Source: CAZQIC01 sp964593555 (GTDB lineage: Bacteria > Bacteroidota > Bacteroidia > JAFLBG01). Taken from it: a stretch of DNA of 11,472 nucleotides. The notes below the pieces were generated by a model. That model made no database searches. It was not told the DNA's origin and worked only from the letters and a program-made list of their open reading frames with translations. Each line of letters begins with the position of its first letter. Position 1 is the first letter of the stretch. Shown piece by piece: positions 1 to 6,244 of this stretch. The position numbers were made by a program, and so were the translations under genes. The stretch is from positions 1 through 11,472 of the forward strand of contig CAZQIC010000140.1 of the NCBI GenBank assembly GCA_964593555.1. The letters run 5' to 3'.

Positions 1-2
1 TT

Positions 3-89
3 TTTAACATTCTATTTTTAGAACTCCCCATAATTGAGATAGTTGAGCAATTAGAATACAAAAATGGACAATGGATTAAAATAAATTAG
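3..89 (+). CDS. C-terminal end of an unidentified protein (5' cut by window)
   Basis: Frame 3 is open from the window edge to TAG at 87-89 and encodes 28 residues ending YKNGQWIKIN. The mix of hydrophobic (FNILFLELPIIEIV) and polar residues reads like a genuine protein C-terminus, and the next gene begins 6 bases after the stop, which supports a shared operon. No family can be assigned from this fragment. The other two forward frames are closed within the first 21 bases. Confidence 0.5.
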   Translation, partial: FNILFLELPIIEIVEQLEYKNGQWIKIN

Positions 90-95
90 TTAAGA

Positions 96-590
96 ATGAA
101 AATAAACGAAGAAATCCAAAAATTTGATTACTATGATCAAGATTCTAGATATGGTGAAGCTGATATTAGAAAACTTATTGAAACTCCGAGGCGTAAAGAT
201 TGGGTTAAACAATTAATAGGTATAAGGTTAAAAAATAACGAATATGTTTTAATTAATTTAATTGGGGATAGCGAAACTATAGTGAGTGGGCTATATTGGC
301 AAAATTTTTCCAATACTGAATTGATACAAATAGCAGAAAAATTTGACTTACGAATAGAGAAAATTGAATCTATTGAGAATAAAAATAATTTAGTGCTTGA
401 TATTGATAATGATAATTTTCAATCCGCCGCTAATATTGCTTTTAGATCAATTACTGAAAAAGAAGCCTGTGTACTAGTAATTTTTAATTTTGATGATGGT
501 GAAAGTCGTCGTAGCCCCCAATTATACGTCCACGGCATTTGGGAGGTAGAGTTATCCGAAGAATTTAAAAAGGAGTTGCTTTATAAATGA
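96..590 (+). CDS. Hypothetical acidic protein, 164 aa
   Basis: I do not recognise this protein. It has no signal peptide and no membrane segment, so it is probably cytoplasmic, and it is rich in Asp, Glu, Asn and Ile. The chain looks like an alpha/beta fold with strands near residues 40-55 (IGIRLKNNEYVLINLIG) and 124-133 (ACVLVIFNFD) and a C-terminal segment IWEVELSEEFKKELL. The start at 96 follows the upstream stop by only 6 bases, and no Shine-Dalgarno is visible, as is usual in Bacteroidota. A small acidic soluble protein directly behind another gene could be an immunity protein of a toxin pair, but nothing in the sequence proves this. A TPR lipoprotein gene follows after 17 bases. Confidence 0.7.
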   Translation: MKINEEIQKFDYYDQDSRYGEADIRKLIETPRRKDWVKQLIGIRLKNNEYVLINLIGDSETIVSGLYWQNFSNTELIQIAEKFDLRIEKIESIENKNNLVLDIDNDNFQSAANIAFRSITEKEACVLVIFNFDDGESRRSPQLYVHGIWEVELSEEFKKELLYK

Positions 591-607
591 AAAATACATA
601 CAACTGA

Positions 608-1336
608 ATGAGAATTTTTATTCTAATTATAATTTCATTATCCTGCGGCTGTATGTCTTCGGAAAAAGATATGGGCAAGCTTTTGGCTGATGGAATGTTG
701 AATTATCAATATAAAAACTATCAAAAGTCGATTGATGTGTTTAAGGAAACGTTGGAGGAGGATTTGAAAAATGATACGATCTTTTTTTATTTGGGTTTGA
801 ATTATTTAGCTCTTGAGCGGGATTCAGAGGCGCTGAAATATTTTAAGCAAGCCTCTGATTTGAATCCTAAAAATTTAGACTATTTATATTATTCCAATTT
901 ATGTGATTACTATTTAAAAAATTTGGACAAATCTCTGCTTGGGTTTAATAGTATTATTAAAATGGATTCCACATATTCATATGCGCATTATGGTAAAGGA
1001 CTGGCACTATTTGCAAAAGAAAAATATGAAGATGCTTATAAACAGTTTTCTTTAGCAAAAAAAGGCATGGAAATGGGCGATCAATTTAATCAGTATTATT
1101 ATCTTCTATATTTTTCCGGCGCCTCGGCGTTTGCAATTAAAAACTATGAAAATTGTATTAATGATTACCAATTTTTGATGGATAATTCGGATGCGGATAC
1201 CGCTGTATATAATTTATATGCAGAATCGTGTTTTAGCCTAAACAGAAAGGAATTATCATGTGATTCATGGTATAAAGCAAAAAGTAAAGGATCTAAGATT
1301 GCCGAGCAGAATGTGATAAAATATTGTAGTAACTGA
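608..1336 (+). CDS. TPR-repeat lipoprotein, 242 aa
   Basis: The N-terminus MRIFILIIISLSC is a short hydrophobic signal ending in Cys13 (a second Cys lies at 15), typical of Bacteroidota lipoproteins anchored in the cell envelope. The mature part is a run of tetratricopeptide-like helices: clear units around residues 30-55 (YQYKNYQKSIDVFKETL), 59-88 (FFYLGLNYLALERDSEALKYFKQASDLNP), 93-122, 126-152 (AHYGKGLALFAKEKYEDAYKQF) and 163-195. The last segment (ELSCDSWYKAKSKG...IKYCSN) resembles a Sel1/TPR capping end. TPR proteins bind other proteins, so a scaffold role in the envelope is likely, but the partner is unknown. It probably shares an operon with the preceding 164-residue gene (17-base gap). 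The upstream gene's stop context also contains an ATG at 587, but that frame closes after six codons, so 608 is the only sensible start. Confidence 0.82.
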   Translation: MRIFILIIISLSCGCMSSEKDMGKLLADGMLNYQYKNYQKSIDVFKETLEEDLKNDTIFFYLGLNYLALERDSEALKYFKQASDLNPKNLDYLYYSNLCDYYLKNLDKSLLGFNSIIKMDSTYSYAHYGKGLALFAKEKYEDAYKQFSLAKKGMEMGDQFNQYYYLLYFSGASAFAIKNYENCINDYQFLMDNSDADTAVYNLYAESCFSLNRKELSCDSWYKAKSKGSKIAEQNVIKYCSN

Positions 1337-1386
1337 CAGCCTCATTTTAAACCCACCCATGCTAAAAAAACTATTGGTAATTATAA

Positions 1387-1542
1387 TCAGCACAATGTGT
1401 TTGTCCTTATATTAGAAAATAATAGCAGCTTAAACATGATAACTCCAGTAAGTTTTTTTACTTGATGATTTACTTCAATTTGTGCAGATAAAAAATCTAA
1501 CTCAGAGTCATCTATATAATCTAATATTTGCTTTATTTTCAT
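1387..1542 (-). pseudogene. Truncated IS4-like transposase N-terminus (51 aa remnant)
   Basis: Reading the minus strand from ATG at 1542 gives 51 residues beginning MKIKQILDYIDDSELDFLSA and continuing with IEVNHQVKKLTGVIMFKLLLF before the frame breaks into NIRTNTLC and stops. The pattern '...I....L..L...T.V....KKL.G..MFKLLLFS' matches what I know of the N-terminal segment of Bacteroidota IS4-family transposases, which normally continue for roughly 350-400 residues with a DDE catalytic domain. None of that domain is found downstream towards 1337, so this is a dead 5' stump. Similarity is judged by memory of the family, not by a search. No terminal inverted repeats or target duplications were identified. 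Confidence 0.55.
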
Positions 1543-1640
1543 GAATGCAATAAAGCAAATACCTTTATATCAATTCATTACATGCAATTTATTTATGAAA
1601 AATTAATTGTTCAAGGTTTTGAACACTAGTGAGTTGCACT

Positions 1641-1680
1641 CCTGCGGGATAAAACAAAAAGGCAGGGATTTTCAATCCCG
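1641..1680. repeat. REP-like palindromic hairpin
   Basis: GGGATT (1665-1670) and AATCCC (1674-1679) form a perfect 6-bp stem around a TTC loop. CCTGC (1641-1645) can also pair with GCAGG (1662-1666), and CGGGAT (1645-1650) with ATCCCG (1675-1680), so the element offers alternative hairpins. GC content is clearly higher than in the flanks. Short GGGATT...AATCCC palindromes are common dispersed repeats in Bacteroidota, some linked to REP-associated transposases, and the neighbouring transposase stump fits a mobile origin. It might also serve as a terminator for the TPR gene, but it lies 300 bases away and lacks a T-tract. Confidence 0.35.
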
Positions 1681-1833
1681 ATATAACTGCATTTAAATCT
1701 TAATTTTTGTTAGCTTCATATTTAGAGTTCAGTCATATTCCACAAAATATTACAGATGTAATAAATGAGACTAAATATTTTTTTTGGGAATTCATAATTC
1801 AATTATATTCGCAAAAATTTTAATACCAAATTT

Positions 1834-3399
1834 ATGTTTCGATTTTATTTTCTGATTGCTGTGTTTATGGTTTCTTTTACGACTGGTGTTTTTTCTCAAA
1901 AGGTCAGGACTGGCTTTATAACAGCGCGATATACTAAGTATCCTCTTTTTGCCTTACCACCAGATATGAGAACAATTCAAATTAATGTGATTAAGAAAAA
2001 CAGGAACCAAAATTTAACTTCCGATATTATTGAAACACTAAAGAAAAAGTGCTTTTCTTTTGATAGTCTTACTATTGCTCCTATTGGCACTGTAATTGTT
2101 GATCTTATCATAAATGACGAGCTACCTTTTGTTAATCCCAATGCCCCTGTTGGCGAACAAGCTATATACTACAATTATAAAAATCAATTCATCGTGAAAG
2201 ATTACCAAGGGAGAGTAATGCAAAAAGGGGAGGTGTTTGATTATAACTCAAGTAATACCTATAAGGTGACAACCGCACCGAAATATGATATTGGAACGTA
2301 TACTAAAAATTTAGAAGGGCAGTTTAGGGCCTTGAATGATTTTTTGAAAATCAATTATGATCTTGTCGTTGCCGAAGACCATTTGCACACTGTTCGCGTA
2401 AAAGGCGAGGGGGTAGAGATGTTTGATAGTATCAATAACTACATAGAGATTTTTTTCAAGAGAAATAAGGTAACACCTCCGTATACTGCTGCAAAAGATA
2501 GTCTTGCACCTGCGATTGCCTATTTCACAAATTTGGAATCAACCCGAGACAAAAACAAGAAGGAAGATTTGCCGTTTATTTTTGCTTCAGGAGCAAATCT
2601 CAGTGTTTTATATACAGTGATAGAAGACTATGAAAATGCCTCCAAACAGATCGATCTTATTAAATCTCTTGATTATAAGGACAATAAGTCCTTGGTATTT
2701 GAAGATGAAGTATATCAACGTAAAAAAAACAGGGATGAATATGAAAAAACAAAAGATTATAAAACATTATATATTGAAGGACCAAAGTATATGAGGTGCT
2801 TTTATATAGATACTTTGGGAAGGCGCTTTTCATCTTCAATTGAAAATTATATGACACAAATGAAAAAGGGGGAAGTAGTTTTTGTAGATAAAAACCATCC
2901 AAATGTGGTTGATGCGAGAGCCAAAGTTACGTCATTAAAGTACTTGTATGTTGATGGTATACTGTTTAAAAGCGTCCCTGCAATAAAAAAAGATAATATT
3001 TTTAGTGCCTATCCTTCTGGCAGTACACACGATTTTGAGAGCGCTTTTTATGTTGTAATGTATGAATCATCTGTAATATGCCTAATGATGGATCTAAGCG
3101 GAGGAATGTTAATGTTAAATAACAAAAAGCTGGATACATGGAGTATCACAAGTTATCCTAAAAAGGATGAAATAATAATTGAAAAACTCATTAGAAAATT
3201 TTTCAATAACTCTCTTTCGGATTGCCCGCAGCTAGCGGAAATGATGGATGGTGGGAAATTAGATTTTAAAACAAAAAAAATACCAGAATATTTGAAGGTG
3301 ATCGAAGAGTACGAAGGGTTATGTGGAAGTGGTCAATATAACGAAATGATTAAGCAAAACTCTCCGGAGGAACTAAATAAAAAATTGGAAGAGAAGTAG
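1834..3399 (+). CDS. Secreted protein of unknown function, 521 aa
   Basis: Residues 1-21 form a clear Sec signal peptide, with a hydrophobic core (YFLIAVFMVSFTTGV) and a likely cut after VFS before Gln22, so the protein is exported. No further membrane segment is visible. I do not recognise a family. The N-terminal half (about 25-200) looks like beta-rich sandwich-type sequence with long polar stretches. Residues about 245-275 (PFIFASGANLSVLYTVIEDYENASKQIDLIKSL) look like one or two TPR-type helices. The C-terminus (about 475-521) is helical and charged, with Cys at CPQL and LCGSG. The start at 1834 puts the signal peptide first, but no Shine-Dalgarno is seen. It stands alone between a gap with mobile debris and a convergent gene, so context gives no functional clue. 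Confidence 0.75.
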   Translation: MFRFYFLIAVFMVSFTTGVFSQKVRTGFITARYTKYPLFALPPDMRTIQINVIKKNRNQNLTSDIIETLKKKCFSFDSLTIAPIGTVIVDLIINDELPFVNPNAPVGEQAIYYNYKNQFIVKDYQGRVMQKGEVFDYNSSNTYKVTTAPKYDIGTYTKNLEGQFRALNDFLKINYDLVVAEDHLHTVRVKGEGVEMFDSINNYIEIFFKRNKVTPPYTAAKDSLAPAIAYFTNLESTRDKNKKEDLPFIFASGANLSVLYTVIEDYENASKQIDLIKSLDYKDNKSLVFEDEVYQRKKNRDEYEKTKDYKTLYIEGPKYMRCFYIDTLGRRFSSSIENYMTQMKKGEVVFVDKNHPNVVDARAKVTSLKYLYVDGILFKSVPAIKKDNIFSAYPSGSTHDFESAFYVVMYESSVICLMMDLSGGMLMLNNKKLDTWSITSYPKKDEIIIEKLIRKFFNNSLSDCPQLAEMMDGGKLDFKTKKIPEYLKVIEEYEGLCGSGQYNEMIKQNSPEELNKKLEEK

Positions 3400-3466
3400 A
3401 TGCCTCTATTCTATTGGTTGGAAAACAATTAATTAAATAATTCACTCCTTCAAAATTGGAGGCTGA

Positions 3467-4075
3467 TCACTCCCTCTCAACATTAAGTATATCACCTTTA
3501 ACCAGCATTGCAGGCAGAGTATTTTTTAATAATGCAAAAGTATCTGTTGCATAAGCATCGTTCCCTTTGTCTTTGATCTTGGAAAGGCCTGATTGCCTAT
3601 CGACAACATATTGGTTGGCAAGGAAAAGAACAGTATCCTGTTTTATTGCAATTATTTTTAAAAGTGAAAATTCTCCTGCGGCAGTTTTTACTTCATATAC
3701 ATCCCCTGCTTTTGGAGATTGCACAAAGATATTAGTGTTTTTAGAATCTTCAGCAGAACTGATACTTATACCAACAATAAGGGCCAGGATTAAAGCAGAA
3801 CCTACAAAGGTCCAGATAGGGATGCGGGTATGTACTTTTTCAGCTGCGGATTTTTCCTTTAATGCATTGGGCATTGCATCCTCCTGGAGTACTTGTTGGC
3901 AATTTGTACAGACGGTAGCAATAACTTTTCCCATCGGGAAAACGGGTATCCAAAATATATGCGCGTAGTTTTGAAATATATTTAATTGCAATGTATTACT
4001 GCTTTCACAAGCCGGGCACTTTTCAGGAATAATTTTGTTCAATAAAGTCGTGGACCTTCTTCCGTATACGATCAT
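3467..4075 (-). CDS. Zinc-ribbon single-pass membrane protein, 202 aa
   Basis: The N-terminus MIVYGRRSTT, followed by two CxxC knuckles (Cys20/Cys23 and Cys56/Cys59) with the aromatic segment YAHIFWIPVFPMGK between them, matches the small zinc-ribbon family found at the N-terminus of many bacterial membrane proteins. The four Cys should bind one structural zinc. A single membrane helix spans about residues 86-106 (PIWTFVGSALILALIVGISIS). The basic, Cys-rich N-terminal part is probably cytoplasmic and the remaining 95 residues periplasmic. That C-terminal part begins with GDVYEVKTAAGEFSLLKI and looks beta-rich. The function is unknown. The gene is convergent with the 521-residue secreted protein (67-base gap) and lies 70 bases downstream of the MORN/TonB gene on the same strand, so the two could be co-transcribed. 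Confidence 0.75.
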   Translation of the reverse strand: MIVYGRRSTTLLNKIIPEKCPACESSNTLQLNIFQNYAHIFWIPVFPMGKVIATVCTNCQQVLQEDAMPNALKEKSAAEKVHTRIPIWTFVGSALILALIVGISISSAEDSKNTNIFVQSPKAGDVYEVKTAAGEFSLLKIIAIKQDTVLFLANQYVVDRQSGLSKIKDKGNDAYATDTFALLKNTLPAMLVKGDILNVERE

Positions 4076-4111
4076 TGCTTTTTTATAAGATTATAACTAA
4101 GGTAATTAATT

Positions 4112-4126
4112 TCCCGTTAGTCGGGA
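4112..4126 (-). terminator. Short hairpin between the MORN/TonB gene and the zinc-ribbon gene
   Basis: TCCCG (4112-4116) and CGGGA (4122-4126) form a 5-bp GC-rich stem with a 5-base loop. It lies 20 bases beyond the stop of the upstream minus-strand gene. There is no T-tract on the minus strand, so it is at best a weak terminator or an RNA-processing hairpin. Confidence 0.25.
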
Positions 4127-4145
4127 TTCTTCTTCCGCTGAATAG

Positions 4146-5750
4146 TTATCTCAATGAGAACTTAATGGGTAAATTGAACTGAACTCTTACCGGTTCTCCC
4201 GATTGCATACCAGCACTCCATATTGGCATACTATTTACCGTGTTTAATGCTTCCTCATCCAAATCGGCATGTACGCCTCTTAGTATTTTGGCATCTTCTA
4301 TTTCACCGGTAGCAGTAACAATAAATGTAATGTAAACAGTGCCGGTAACATTATTTTCCATTGCAGAAAATGGGTAGTTAATGTTCTTTTTAAGGAACAG
4401 CATCATCTCTATTTCTTTTCCCGGAAACGCTGGCATCAACTCTGTTAAGGTATAAGTATCGCTGCTTGTTTGTTTTCTTATTAAGCCTTTATCATATTGA
4501 TTATCCTTATAATGTGATAAAATTGGATCTGGATAATCTGTTGAATAAAGAGCCTTAACTGTTTCCTTTTTTTTCTTGTAAAATGTCCAGGTTCCCACTT
4601 TAGTTCCATTGATGCATTTTCCTGAACTGCTTAAACTTCCCTCGAAATAATATTTACATGCTCCGTCAATCCTGTTGTTTTTATAAGTGATCTCAGATTG
4701 TACATTCCCATTTTCATCATAGCTTGTCCAGATATCCTCTCTGCTGCCATCTATATATTTTTCTTTCCTGGATATTTTTCCATTAGAATCATAAAATGCA
4801 GCGGCGCCATTTTGTTTTCCGTTTGAATACGTAATTTCATAATATTTTACTCCTGATTCAAAATAGCCTTTCCATACTCCTTCTTTTTCATTGTCTTTGT
4901 AATTTCCTTCCCTGTCGAGCTTCCCATTCTTATAATATTTTGCAAACCCGTTTTTTTGCGTGTTATTATATTCATATTCTTCAAGCAGTTTTCCTTCTTT
5001 ATCATAAAAACGCATGATGCCATTTCCATCTTTTACCGTGCAACAATTAATTGCTTTACCGGTTGGGTCATTATACGCTGGCACGTTCCATACTCCTCCG
5101 TTACGATAAATAATATGCTCCCATAATATGCCATTATCATAATAGTATTTATATATACTGTCACGCTCGTCGTTTTTATATATTACTTCTTCCTTTATTG
5201 TGCCATTATCATAATACGTTTTAGAAATTCCTTGCCTTTTACCATCTTCATAAAATTCCTGGAGCCATAGCTGCCCGTTTTTGTAATAACTTTTCGATTC
5301 TCCTGTTAAACTATTGTTGACATAATTTTTTTGAAAAGAGGTGTCGCCTCCGGGAAAATAACCGATCGCTGTTTTTTCCCGCTGCCCGTCTTTATAAAAA
5401 GTAGTGTAGGATAATTCTCCGCTCGGATAATATGATCTCCATTTCCCGTCTTTTTTACCTTTTACGTAGTGGCCCTCTGTCTGTAACACATCGTCCATTC
5501 TGTAAAATCGCCATAAACCTTCCCTTATATTATTGGAATAAGAACCTTTTGCCAAAACATTTTTTTTATAAGACATGAAATAGGGACCCTCTTTTTCATT
5601 GGTTTTTTTATCTGCCCAGTAACGTGTAACCACATCTTTTGCCTTGCTGCTATCGACCACTTCGTATGATGATGAGCGGTATAGTGTATCCATGTTTGCA
5701 TGCATCCCGGAGTAAATGAAAAGACAAAAAAGAAAAAATGAAAATTTCAT
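4146..5750 (-). CDS. Secreted MORN-repeat (YwqK-like) protein with TonB C-terminal domain, 534 aa
   Basis: A signal peptide (residues 1-18, MKFSFFLFCLFIYSGMHA) sends the protein to the periplasm. Residues about 55-395 consist of roughly a dozen or more 22-25 residue MORN_2-type units with the pattern 'G.W..YY.NG.l..E..Y.dG...G'; examples are DGKWRSYYPSGELSYTTFYKDG and KNGFAKYYKNGKLDREGNYKD. Residues about 448-531 are a TonB C-terminal domain: the NYPFSAMENNVTGTVYITF segment, then VTATGEIEDAKILRGVHADLDEEAL and the closing VQFNLPIKF strand. In classical TonB this domain contacts outer-membrane receptors, but here there is no N-terminal membrane anchor or proline-rich spacer, so energy coupling through ExbB/ExbD is unlikely. 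The role is more probably envelope binding or scaffolding. A single Asn/Pro-rich break near 221-232 interrupts the repeats. Such fusions are frequent in Bacteroidota, and their function is not established to my knowledge. Confidence 0.85.
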   Translation of the reverse strand: MKFSFFLFCLFIYSGMHANMDTLYRSSSYEVVDSSKAKDVVTRYWADKKTNEKEGPYFMSYKKNVLAKGSYSNNIREGLWRFYRMDDVLQTEGHYVKGKKDGKWRSYYPSGELSYTTFYKDGQREKTAIGYFPGGDTSFQKNYVNNSLTGESKSYYKNGQLWLQEFYEDGKRQGISKTYYDNGTIKEEVIYKNDERDSIYKYYYDNGILWEHIIYRNGGVWNVPAYNDPTGKAINCCTVKDGNGIMRFYDKEGKLLEEYEYNNTQKNGFAKYYKNGKLDREGNYKDNEKEGVWKGYFESGVKYYEITYSNGKQNGAAAFYDSNGKISRKEKYIDGSREDIWTSYDENGNVQSEITYKNNRIDGACKYYFEGSLSSSGKCINGTKVGTWTFYKKKKETVKALYSTDYPDPILSHYKDNQYDKGLIRKQTSSDTYTLTELMPAFPGKEIEMMLFLKKNINYPFSAMENNVTGTVYITFIVTATGEIEDAKILRGVHADLDEEALNTVNSMPIWSAGMQSGEPVRVQFNLPIKFSLR

Positions 5751-5832
5751 TGGGTCGTAATGTTTGTTTTAACGCAGAAAACTACGAATATTTAAACAAA
5801 TTGTTAAGGTCAAAAAGAACAGAGATCTTGGA

Positions 5833-5875
5833 AGTCTGATTCCCCTGTTGCCTGGACTCCAGACTGTTAATTTTT
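5833..5875 (+). promoter_or_regulatory. Hairpin plus T-rich run in the leader of the small peptide gene
   Basis: AGTCTG (5833-5838) pairs with CAGACT (5860-5865). Inner pairing of TCC with GGA lengthens the stem to about ten pairs with a mismatch and a bulged base. It is followed by GTTAATTTTT (5866-5875). This has the shape of a weak intrinsic terminator, about 50 bases upstream of the 73-residue peptide start. A second small hairpin, TCCCT/AGGGA (5888-5892/5899-5903), follows. They may attenuate expression of the peptide gene, or end antisense-side transcripts from elsewhere. Confidence 0.3.
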
Positions 5876-5924
5876 CCTTAAAATTGATCCCTGAGAAGAG
5901 GGAAATTAATCGCATTTTTAAGGT

Positions 5925-6146
5925 ATGAAAAAAAATATTCTTTCCGTTATCAAAGTAAGCAGCTTTGTTACCTTGCTTAATAGTAATGAGTACAAAACTA
6001 TTATTGCGGGTGATTCAACTGGAAGAACCGCTCCGGGTCGGGCTGGTTGTGCTGTTGTACCTATAGTAATTGTGCCATACGATCCTACGCATCCGCTTCC
6101 TGAAGTTGTAGCTTGCGAAGAGTTTCAGCAGGTAGAAAATAATTAG
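5925..6146 (+). CDS. Small precursor-like peptide, 73 aa (possible RiPP/bacteriocin-like)
   Basis: The N-terminal 29 residues (MKKNILSVIKVSSFVTLLNS, then NEYKTIIAG) resemble the leader of Bacteroidota double-glycine-type peptide precursors, which usually read 'MKK.....I...Ls..E.k.I.aG'. Here the site is AG rather than GG, also seen in this type. The remaining 44 residues would be the core: a Thr/Gly/Arg/Pro stretch (DSTGRTAPGRAG), Cys42, a hydrophobic Val/Ile/Pro part, a second Cys near residue 64 (VVACEEF), and a polar tail. There is no long hydrophobic signal peptide. It sits alone on the plus strand between minus-strand genes, and no modification enzyme, protease-transporter or immunity gene is visible within the window. 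A short terminator-like hairpin follows its stop. It could instead be an ordinary small hypothetical protein. The start has no proper Shine-Dalgarno (AAGG lies too close to ATG). Confidence 0.55.
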   Translation: MKKNILSVIKVSSFVTLLNSNEYKTIIAGDSTGRTAPGRAGCAVVPIVIVPYDPTHPLPEVVACEEFQQVENN

Positions 6147-6171
6147 TAAAACAATTTGGATTGCCTCACCA

Positions 6172-6192
6172 AGGAAACAGTTCCTCTTTTTT
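6172..6192 (+). terminator. Short intrinsic-terminator-like hairpin after the peptide gene
   Basis: AGGAA (6172-6176) and TTCCT (6181-6185) close over an ACAG tetraloop and are followed by C and six T (6187-6192). The stem is short and AT-containing, so it is weak, but the position 26 bases after the peptide stop and the T-run fit termination of the plus-strand transcript before the convergent anti-sigma gene. Confidence 0.4.
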
Positions 6193-6244
6193 CAATAGTG
6201 TTGGTTGGATTTTTGTAACGCCGCTATAGAAAACTTTTCATCGA

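Larger units (their letters stand above)
1337..1833. other. Intergenic gap with decayed mobile-element debris
   Basis: This stretch of about 500 bases has no intact gene. It holds a truncated IS4-like transposase start on the minus strand (1387-1542) and a REP-like hairpin near 1641-1680. A weak promoter candidate precedes the 521-residue gene: TTTG at 1783-1786 and TATATTCG at 1804-1811. It fits the Bacteroidota consensus TTTG/TAnnTTTG only with one mismatch and a short 17-base spacer. The rest (1340-1386, 1543-1640, 1681-1780) is AT-rich and shows nothing I can name. Confidence 0.5.

Noticed and set aside
1631..1690. Possible integron attC-like site
   Set aside because: The sequence GTTGCAC does not fit the GTTRRRY core site, there is no matching RYYYAAC partner, and no cassette structure or integrase is nearby.
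2660..2902. Minus-strand open frame of 80 codons
   Set aside because: It lies antisense inside the 521-residue secreted protein gene and has an Phe/Tyr-rich composition typical of a shadow frame.
3446..3462. CTCC...GGAG hairpin between the convergent 521-residue and zinc-ribbon genes
   Set aside because: Only four pairs with a long loop and no T-tract on either strand; too weak to call a terminator.
3567..3968. Plus-strand open frame of 133 codons
   Set aside because: It lies fully antisense to the zinc-ribbon membrane protein gene, whose CxxC motifs and membrane helix are clearly real.
5751..5830. Promoter search upstream of the MORN/TonB gene
   Set aside because: TTTG-like boxes occur, but none has a TAnnTTTG box at 19-21 bases, so no promoter is claimed.
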